64,000 nucleotides of DNA from Nocardioides mangrovi. Its GTDB lineage: Bacteria; Actinomycetota; Actinomycetes; Propionibacteriales; Nocardioidaceae. The position numbers and the translations under genes were made by a program. The notes under the pieces are model-generated. The model was not told the origin of the DNA, searched no databases, and worked only from the letters and a program-made list of their open reading frames with translations. Below, piece after piece: positions 58,494-64,000 of the stretch (position 1 is the first letter of the stretch; each line of letters starts with the position of its first letter). The stretch covers positions 156,169 through 220,168 of the forward strand of contig NZ_JAIQZJ010000004.1 of the NCBI RefSeq assembly GCF_020073815.1, written 5' to 3'.

Positions 58494-59587
58494 GCACCTC
58501 GACTCCGCTCGAGCCGGAGCTGGACGGGCTGTCCGAGGGCCTGTCCACGGTCCGGCTGCCGCGCGCCGCGGTCCTGCTGGTCGCCGCGCTCGCCGTCGCC
58601 GTGTCCGGTGGCCTGGCGCTGATCCTCGGGTGGGGACTGGTCGGCACCGTCGTGCTGGCGGTCGTCCTCTTCGACATCGGCCTGCCCCTCTGGTCCCGCC
58701 TGGTCGAGGGCGGCCGCTACGCCGCCGACCGGCTCGCGACGTGCCTGGTCTACTCCGCCTTCGCCGCCGTGCTGGTGCCGCTGGTCTGGCTGATCTGGCT
58801 GGTCCTCAAGAACGGCCTGGGCGCGATCGACGGCGAGTTCCTCACCTACTCGATGCGCGGCGTCGTCGGTGAGGGCGGCGGCATCTACCACGCGCTCATG
58901 GGCACCCTGCTCGTCACGCTCGCGACCGCCGTCATCTCCGTGCCGATCGGCATCTTCACCGCGATCTACCTCGTGGAGTACGGCAAGGGCAACCGGCTCG
59001 CCCGCTGGACGACGTTCCTGGTCGACGTGATGACCGGCATCCCCTCGATCGTGGCCGGTCTCTTCGCGCTCTCGCTCTTCGTGCTGATCTTCGGTCCGGC
59101 GATCCGGATCGGCTTCGCCGGCTCGGTGGCGCTCTCGCTGCTGATGATCCCGACGGTGGTGCGCTCGACCGAGGAGATGCTGCGGCTCGTGCCCAGCGAC
59201 CTCCGGGAGGCGTCGTACGCCCTCGGCGTGCCGAAGTGGCGCACCATCGCGAAGATCGTGCTGCCGACCGCGCTCGGCGGCATCGTCACCGGCGTCGTGC
59301 TCGCCGTCTCGCGCGTCATCGGCGAGACCGCGCCGCTGCTGGTCGTCGCCGGCGCCACCGACTCGGTGAACATGAACCTCTTCAACGGGCGGATGATGAC
59401 GCTGCCGGTCTACATCTACCAGCAGTACTCCTCGCCCGGGATCGCGCCGCCGACGGGTGGCGACCCGCCGGGCTACGCTCGGGCGTGGGGGGCCGCTCTG
59501 GTCCTCATCGTCATCGTCATGCTGCTGAACCTGGTGGCGCGGGTCATCGGCAAGATCTTCGCCCCCCCGACCGAACGGCGCCGTTGA
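58490..59587 (+). CDS. pstA: phosphate ABC permease PstA
   Basis: A 365-residue permease. An N-terminal extra pair of membrane helices precedes the core with [31 protein letters not shown] (EAA loop). The extra helices make it longer than proteobacterial PstA, a common actinobacterial form. ATG overlaps the pstC stop. Confidence 0.95.
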   Translation: MSTSTPLEPELDGLSEGLSTVRLPRAAVLLVAALAVAVSGGLALILGWGLVGTVVLAVVLFDIGLPLWSRLVEGGRYAADRLATCLVYSAFAAVLVPLVWLIWLVLKNGLGAIDGEFLTYSMRGVVGEGGGIYHALMGTLLVTLATAVISVPIGIFTAIYLVEYGKGNRLARWTTFLVDVMTGIPSIVAGLFALSLFVLIFGPAIRIGFAGSVALSLLMIPTVVRSTEEMLRLVPSDLREASYALGVPKWRTIAKIVLPTALGGIVTGVVLAVSRVIGETAPLLVVAGATDSVNMNLFNGRMMTLPVYIYQQYSSPGIAPPTGGDPPGYARAWGAALVLIVIVMLLNLVARVIGKIFAPPTERRR

Positions 59588-59613
59588 GCGCAACGTTGTG
59601 TGAGAGAGAAACC

Positions 59614-60393
59614 ATGGCCAAGAGCATCGACGTCTCCGACCTGAACATCTACTACGGGGACTTCCTCGCCGTCGAGGGCGTCAACATGACGATCCGGTCG
59701 AAGGCGGTCACCGCCTTCATCGGACCCTCCGGCTGCGGCAAGTCCACCTTCCTGCGCACCCTCAACCGGATGCACGAGGTGATCCCCGGCGCCCGCGTCG
59801 AGGGCAAGGTGGTCGTCTCCGGTCAGTCGCTCTACGACGCGGCGATCGACCCGGTCGCCGTACGCCGCCAGATCGGCATGGTCTTCCAGCGACCCAACCC
59901 CTTCCCGACGATGTCGATCTACGACAACGTGCTCGCGGGGATGCGCCTCAACTCCAAGCGGCTGAAGAAGTCCGACGCCGACGCGATCGTCGAGAAGTCG
60001 CTCAAGGGCGCCAACCTCTGGAACGAGGTCAAGGACCGCCTGTCCAAGCCCGGTATGGGCCTGTCGGGCGGCCAGCAGCAGCGCCTCTGCATCGCCCGCG
60101 CGATCGCGGTCGAGCCCGAGGTGCTGCTGATGGACGAGCCGTGCTCGGCGCTCGACCCGATCTCGACGTCGGCGATCGAGGACCTGATCCACGAGCTCAA
60201 GTCCGAGTACACGATCGTGATCGTGACCCACAACATGCAGCAGGCGGCGCGCGTCTCCGACGACACCGGCTTCTTCAACCTCAAGGCCGCCGGTCAGCCC
60301 GGCCACCTGGTGGAGTTCAACCCGACCACGAAGATGTTCACCAACCCCGACGAGGAGTCGACCGAGGCCTACATCTCGGGTCGCTTCGGATAA
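59614..60393 (+). CDS. pstB: phosphate ABC ATPase PstB
   Basis: A 259-residue ABC ATPase: Walker [11 protein letters not shown]-loop [10 protein letters not shown], signature LSGGQQQRL, Walker [13 protein letters not shown], switch VTHNMQQA. Separated from pstA by 26 bases containing GAGAGAGAA as ribosome site. Energises Pi uptake. No phoU follows. Confidence 0.96.
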   Translation: MAKSIDVSDLNIYYGDFLAVEGVNMTIRSKAVTAFIGPSGCGKSTFLRTLNRMHEVIPGARVEGKVVVSGQSLYDAAIDPVAVRRQIGMVFQRPNPFPTMSIYDNVLAGMRLNSKRLKKSDADAIVEKSLKGANLWNEVKDRLSKPGMGLSGGQQQRLCIARAIAVEPEVLLMDEPCSALDPISTSAIEDLIHELKSEYTIVIVTHNMQQAARVSDDTGFFNLKAAGQPGHLVEFNPTTKMFTNPDEESTEAYISGRFG

Positions 60394-60489
60394 CCCCTGC
60401 TACGCCTCAGGTGCCCTGGGGGACGGCCGATGTTCTGTCCGGAAGTGTCAGACAAAGCCAGCCAACCCAGTCATCCCAGGGAGCCCCAG

Positions 60490-61236
60490 GTGCCGCGCAG
60501 AGCAGTCGTGGTCGAGGACGATGCGGACACCGCGTCGCTCCTCGAGATCGCGCTGACCTCTCAGGGCTTCGAGGTGAGCATCGCCGACGAGGGTCAGGCG
60601 GCCGTCGAGATGGTGAGCGCGCTCCAGCCGGACCTGGTCACCCTCGACGTCGGCCTGCCCGGCATCGACGGGCTCGAGGTGTGCCGGCGGATCCGGCCGC
60701 TCACGGACGCGTACGTCGTCATGGTGACCGCCCAGGGCGACGAGATCGACCGGCTGATCGGGCTGGAGACCGGCGCCGACGACTACCTCCCCAAGCCGAT
60801 CAGCGTCCGCGAGCTCAAGGCCCGCGTCAACGCGATGTTCCGCCGGCCCCGCCGCCTCACCGAGAGCCTCGCCCCGGCGTACGACGAGCCGGTGCCGGTC
60901 GTGTCCGTCGTACCCGACTCCGAGATCGCGCACGAGGTGCTCCGCCACGGCGACCTGACCGTCGACGTCGACGCCCACCGGGCGTGGTGCGGCGGGTCCG
61001 AGGTCAGCCTGACGCCGACCGAGTTCGACCTGCTCGTCACGCTGATGCGCTCGCCGACCCGGGTGTGGTCGCGCAGCGTCCTGATGCAGGAGGTCTGGGG
61101 TCAGACGTGGGGCGAGACGCACCACGTCGAGGTGCACATGGGCAACCTGCGGCGCAAGCTCGGCGACCGGCGCGGCGAGGTGCGGTTCGTCGAGACCGTG
61201 CGCGGCGTCGGCTATCGCCTGCGGGCCGCCAGCTGA
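60490..61236 (+). CDS. OmpR/PhoB-type response regulator
   Basis: A 248-residue regulator. The receiver domain has acidic pocket EDD (9-11), phospho-acceptor Asp53 (VTLDVGLPG), Thr in VMVTAQ and Lys in YLPKPI. The C-terminal winged helix has TPTEFDLLVTLM ... VEVHMGNLRRKLGD ... RFVETVRGVGYRL. GTG at 60490 has AGGGAG six bases upstream and is preferred to an ATG at 60430. No histidine kinase is adjacent, so it is an orphan. It sits 96 bases after pstB, but its regulon is unknown. Confidence 0.92.
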   Translation: MPRRAVVVEDDADTASLLEIALTSQGFEVSIADEGQAAVEMVSALQPDLVTLDVGLPGIDGLEVCRRIRPLTDAYVVMVTAQGDEIDRLIGLETGADDYLPKPISVRELKARVNAMFRRPRRLTESLAPAYDEPVPVVSVVPDSEIAHEVLRHGDLTVDVDAHRAWCGGSEVSLTPTEFDLLVTLMRSPTRVWSRSVLMQEVWGQTWGETHHVEVHMGNLRRKLGDRRGEVRFVETVRGVGYRLRAAS

Positions 61237-61385
61237 AGGACCTTCGGCCCCCCGGGCGGACCGTCGCGCTCGTCGACGAGCGTGCCGACGGGGAACACCG
61301 CGCCCGCGCCAGGCATCGGCACCTCCGGCCCCGAGGGCACCAGGCGCCGGGGCTCGAGGGGGCGGAAGTCGACTCTCTCCGTCAC
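61212..61385 (-). CDS. possible small protein downstream of sipW
   Basis: A 57-residue frame beginning with GTG two bases after the sipW stop and preceded by AAGGAG, so translational coupling is plausible. Pro/Arg/Val-rich, no transmembrane segment, no recognised domain. The 3' end overlaps the convergent response regulator by 25 bases. It could be a non-coding shadow; the ribosome site is the only positive sign. Confidence 0.35.
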   Translation of the reverse strand: MTERVDFRPLEPRRLVPSGPEVPMPGAGAVFPVGTLVDERDGPPGGPKVLQLAARRR

Positions 61386-61387
61386 GG

Positions 61388-61969
61388 CTACTCCTTGTCC
61401 GACCGCCAGATGAGCGAGAGCCCGAGAAGGAGGGCCGCACCGAGCGCGACCCACGAGGCACCGTAGCGGACCACGGGGGAGCGCAGGGCGCGAATGACGT
61501 CGCCGACCATCGGGACCACGTGCTCGGTCTTCCAGACGGTCGAGTCGGTGATCGTCGCGCGCCACGGGTCCGGGCCCGGGTTGGCGTCGCCCTGCGTGCG
61601 GACCATGACGCTGCCGTCGGCGTGGTGCTTGACCGCGATGACCCGGTGGGTCTCCACGTGCTGGTCGGCGACCGGCGCCCGGAAGGTGAGGATGTCGCCC
61701 ACCTCGACCTCGTCGGCCGGGATCGGCTCCGACACGACCAGGTCGCCGGGGTCGATGGTGCCGGTCATGCTGCCGGTCAGCATCACCGCGGTGCGGTAGC
61801 CGAGCACGTGCGGCCCGATCGCGAGGGCCGCGAACCCGACCACCGCCGCGAGCAGCGCGACCGACGCGAGCGCGCTCAGGCCGCGCCGTACGACGGCGCG
61901 CGCCTGGGGCTCGCGGCGGTGCCGCGCGTACGCGGTGAACGGCGGCAGCTCGAGGACGTGGGCGGTCAT
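61388..61969 (-). CDS. sipW: SipW-type signal peptidase I
   Basis: A 193-residue ER/archaeal-type signal peptidase. The first membrane segment is near residues 32-55. Catalytic Ser67 is in LTGSMTGTIDPGD and His108 in ETHRVI; this Ser/His pair with no Lys dyad marks the SipW class. A second hydrophobic segment lies at the C-terminus. It follows the TasA-like gene by 13 bases and probably processes it specifically. Confidence 0.9.
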   Translation of the reverse strand: MTAHVLELPPFTAYARHRREPQARAVVRRGLSALASVALLAAVVGFAALAIGPHVLGYRTAVMLTGSMTGTIDPGDLVVSEPIPADEVEVGDILTFRAPVADQHVETHRVIAVKHHADGSVMVRTQGDANPGPDPWRATITDSTVWKTEHVVPMVGDVIRALRSPVVRYGASWVALGAALLLGLSLIWRSDKE

Positions 61970-61982
61970 GGGTATGGTCCGA

Positions 61983-62618
61983 TCAGGAGGCGGTCGGGGT
62001 GACGACGGTGGTGGTGCCGGTGCGCTGGGTGCCGGTCAGGGTCCAGGTGACGCCGGTGCTGAGGCCCTGGGTGGAGCTGCCCGACGTCGACGACGGCAGG
62101 GTGAGGGTCGCTCGGATGTAGACGGCCTTGCCGGAGTTGATCGTCGGCAGCCAGCTGGAGGTCTGGCCCCAGCCGCTGGTCGGGCCGTTGTCGCCGAGCG
62201 GGCCGTTGGTCGACAGGTTCGTCGTCGTACCGGGGCAGGTCATGGCGTTGCCGTTGACGACCCAGGGCTTGTCGCAGTTGTCGACCGTGAGCCGCAGGGC
62301 CTGGGTCAGCGCGTTGTTGTTGGTGATCGTGGTGGTCAGGTCGAGCCCGCCGAGCTGCACGGAGTTCGGAGCCAGCTGGATCGTCACCGGGAACACGATC
62401 GAGTCGCCGGGCACCATCTTCGAGGCGGTGACCCCGGTGCTGTTGGCGGCCGAGTTCATCAGCACGCCGACGGTGCCCGAGTCGACCGAGGCGCCCGCGT
62501 CGGTGGTGTCGGTGTAGGCACCGAAGGTGCCGACGCCGGCGACGCTGGCGGCGCCGCCCACGAGGGCGACGGTGGCGAGGATCTTGGTGATGGTCCGGCG
62601 AGCGGTGGTGGTGCGCAT
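61983..62618 (-). CDS. SipW-dependent secreted protein, TasA/CalY-like
   Basis: A 211-residue exported protein. ATG at 62618 has GGAAGGG eight bases upstream. The N-terminus is basic, then hydrophobic (ITKILATVALVGGAASVAGVGTFGAYTDTTDA), the SipW-type signal with predicted cleavage before FGAYTD. The mature domain is Thr/Ser/Asn-rich beta-strand sequence, as in TasA and camelysin, which form surface fibres. Likely extracellular matrix or surface protein. Confidence 0.85.
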   Translation of the reverse strand: MRTTTARRTITKILATVALVGGAASVAGVGTFGAYTDTTDAGASVDSGTVGVLMNSAANSTGVTASKMVPGDSIVFPVTIQLAPNSVQLGGLDLTTTITNNNALTQALRLTVDNCDKPWVVNGNAMTCPGTTTNLSTNGPLGDNGPTSGWGQTSSWLPTINSGKAVYIRATLTLPSSTSGSSTQGLSTGVTWTLTGTQRTGTTTVVTPTAS

Positions 62619-62760
62619 CGGGGTGTCCCTTCCGTGGGTTCCCCGCCTGGCGATCGGCCTGCGGGGCGTCCTGACACACCTATGGAACAACTGTCATCTC
62701 AAGACCCCGCTGCCCGGATGCTCACCGTTTCTGCAAGACAACTGCAAGGGGTCGGATGCG

Positions 62761-62817
62761 GTAGTCCCGCACGTTCTCGCGGTCAGAACCGCCCTGGACC
62801 GCGAAAACGTGCGGGGC
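62761..62817. repeat. GTAGTCCCGCACG motif with 18-base inverted repeat (left copy)
   Basis: CCCGCACGTTCTCGCGGT (62766-62783) pairs with ACCGCGAAAACGTGCGGG (62798-62815) with one mismatch; the 14-base loop can itself fold. GTAGTCCCGCACG-n3-TCGCGG recurs at 63935-63956 beyond the next gene. Confidence 0.75.
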
Positions 62818-62881
62818 GAACGCCCCCAGGGCCCCGTGGATTACCCCCGCGCGAGATCGAGGATCCCGGCACCGTGTCGCC

Positions 62882-63922
62882 ATGGATCTCTCCGGGGTAC
62901 GACGCGACGTGGTGCTGCCCGTCCGCGTCGACCCGGAGGGCAAGACCGGACCTACGCCGCATGAGTCTCGCGGCCCGCGCTGGCGGCGCTCCAGCCGCGG
63001 ACTCTTCGTGCCGGCCGAGGTCGACGCCACCACCCTCTCTCAGCGGGTGGTCGAGGCGGCGGCCGCGCTCCCGGACGACTGGGGCGGGATCACGGGTTGG
63101 GCCGCCTTGGGATGGATGGGCGGACGGTGGTTCGACGGGACCCCGTGGGGCGGTGGGGAGACGCGCCCGGTCGTTCGTGCCGTCGGGGGCAACCACTGGG
63201 CGCGCGCGCAGCCGGGGCTCCCGATCAGCGAGGAGCGGCTCAAGCCGGGTGACCTCCTGGTGGTCGACGGCGTGCGCGTGACCCACGCGGTCCGATCGGT
63301 TCTCTTCGATGTCCGCTACGCCACGAGTCTCCTGTCCGCGGTGACCACGATCGACATGGCCTGCTTCAACGACCTGGTCTCGCTGGCCGAGCTCGATGAG
63401 TTCGCGGCCGGGCTGCGCGGTTGGACGGGCATCCCGCTCTTCCGGCGGGCGCGAAGGCTGGCCCGCGAGAACAGCTGGTCACCCCAGGAGGTCGAGATGC
63501 GTCTCGAGTGGGAGCGCGCCACCGGTCGCCGGCGACCTCTGTGCAATCAGCCGGTCTTCGACCTCGACGGAGGTCTGCTGGGTACGCCGGACCTCCTCGA
63601 CCCCGAGGCCGGCGTGTACGGCCAGTACGACGGAGCCTTGCACCTGGCGGGCGCCCAGCGGGCCCGTGACCTGGATCGCCAGCACGACTTCGAGTCGCAC
63701 GGCCTGGTCGGGGTGACGAAGGTGGCCGCAGATCGGCAGGACCCTGTGCGGTACCTCGAGCGGCTCTCATCGGCCTATGGCCGCGCTGCCGACATCCCGG
63801 CCTCGCGTCGTCGGTGGACCATCGAGCCGCCTGGCTGGTGGCGGGACACCACGACCGTGGCTGCGCGCCGCGCCCTGGACGACGGGCTCCGGGGTCGGCT
63901 GCTCGGCCACCGGGCGGCCTGA
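62882..63922 (+). CDS. hypothetical protein with AbiEi-like N-terminus and nuclease-fold-like C-terminus
   Basis: A 346-residue protein. The N-terminal half (RGLFVPAEVDATTLSQRVVEAAAAL..., then LKPGDLLVVDGVRVTHAVRSVLFDV) resembles AbiEi-type or promoter-adjacent winged-helix proteins. The C-terminal half (GLLGTPDLLDPEAGVYGQYDGALHLAGAQRARDLDRQHDFESHGL) aligns by eye with the DUF559/Vsr-like PD-(D/E)xK fold: PD is present, but the usual E of EYDG is Q, so nuclease activity is doubtful. The flanking REP-like motifs suggest a mobile or repeat-associated gene. No partner toxin gene is seen. Confidence 0.65.
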   Translation: MDLSGVRRDVVLPVRVDPEGKTGPTPHESRGPRWRRSSRGLFVPAEVDATTLSQRVVEAAAALPDDWGGITGWAALGWMGGRWFDGTPWGGGETRPVVRAVGGNHWARAQPGLPISEERLKPGDLLVVDGVRVTHAVRSVLFDVRYATSLLSAVTTIDMACFNDLVSLAELDEFAAGLRGWTGIPLFRRARRLARENSWSPQEVEMRLEWERATGRRRPLCNQPVFDLDGGLLGTPDLLDPEAGVYGQYDGALHLAGAQRARDLDRQHDFESHGLVGVTKVAADRQDPVRYLERLSSAYGRAADIPASRRRWTIEPPGWWRDTTTVAARRALDDGLRGRLLGHRAA

Positions 63923-63934
63923 GCGTCGAGGGTC

Positions 63935-63956
63935 GTAGTCCCGCACGAATTCGCGG
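63935..63956. repeat. GTAGTCCCGCACG motif (right copy)
   Basis: GTAGTCCCGCACGaatTCGCGG matches 19 of 22 bases of the left copy at 62761-62782. It lies just after the hypothetical gene; the partner arm may lie in the last bases of the window. Confidence 0.65.
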
Positions 63957-64000
63957 GGGTTGGGGGCGGCCACCCCGCACACCGGCGGGGCCAAGCCCCC

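Noticed and set aside
1..64000. CRISPR arrays, IS elements, prophage or rRNA genes
   Set aside because: No spaced repeat arrays, transposase motifs, phage structural genes or rRNA sequence were recognised on either strand.

Overview
The window is very GC-rich, uses many GTG and TTG starts and short stop/start overlaps, and carries F420-type luciferase-like oxidoreductases, a MutT1 (Nudix plus histidine phosphatase) protein, type VII-secretion-like small proteins and actinobacterial tRNA genes. This points to a high-GC actinomycete chromosome, most likely a Nocardioides-like member of the Propionibacteriales. No transposase, integrase, phage gene or CRISPR array is visible.

Region A (1-32.6 kb) is a dense catabolic region for CoA-activated acids. 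The left half (0-15.3 kb) holds two acyl-CoA ligases, an acyl-CoA dehydrogenase, a MenB/BadI-type crotonase, a MaoC hydratase, an enoyl-CoA hydratase, a thiolase, thioesterases, SDRs, two luciferase-like oxidoreductases, a quinone-oxidoreductase-like MDR and a nitronate-monooxygenase-like flavoprotein. The right half (15.3-32.6 kb) has a GntR regulator, a further ligase, and a probable ten-gene minus-strand operon (SDR, ligase, acyl-CoA dehydrogenase, LivHMGF, LivK, GntR). A PaaX-like regulator is divergent from a three-gene operon for a benzoyl-CoA reductase / 2-hydroxyacyl-CoA dehydratase-type radical enzyme and its ATP-driven [4Fe-4S] activator. Together these suggest uptake of a carboxylate, CoA activation, an unusual reductive or dehydrating step, possible BadI-like ring opening, and beta-oxidation. 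The substrate cannot be read from sequence.

Region B (32.6-44.6 kb) lies between tRNA-Phe/tRNA-Glu and tRNA-Asp. It encodes three amidohydrolases, a creatininase-family enzyme, an SDR, a TauABC/SsuABC-like ABC importer, an XRE-cupin regulator, an FAD oxidase and a PNPOx-like flavoprotein. An identical inverted repeat stands before two of its transcription units, so the genes look like one regulon, probably for a small cyclic N-containing compound.

Region C (44.6-64 kb) is mostly housekeeping: a metallopeptidase, tandem fluoride channels, an RsbW-like ATPase, NDH-2, a thioesterase, a GNAT, tRNA-Lys, a PE/PPE-like secreted pair, a lipoprotein, a GAP-family membrane protein, a cold-shock protein, MutT1, pstSCAB with a PHO box, an OmpR-type response regulator, a SipW/TasA-like module and a nuclease-fold-like hypothetical gene flanked by a repeated palindromic motif.
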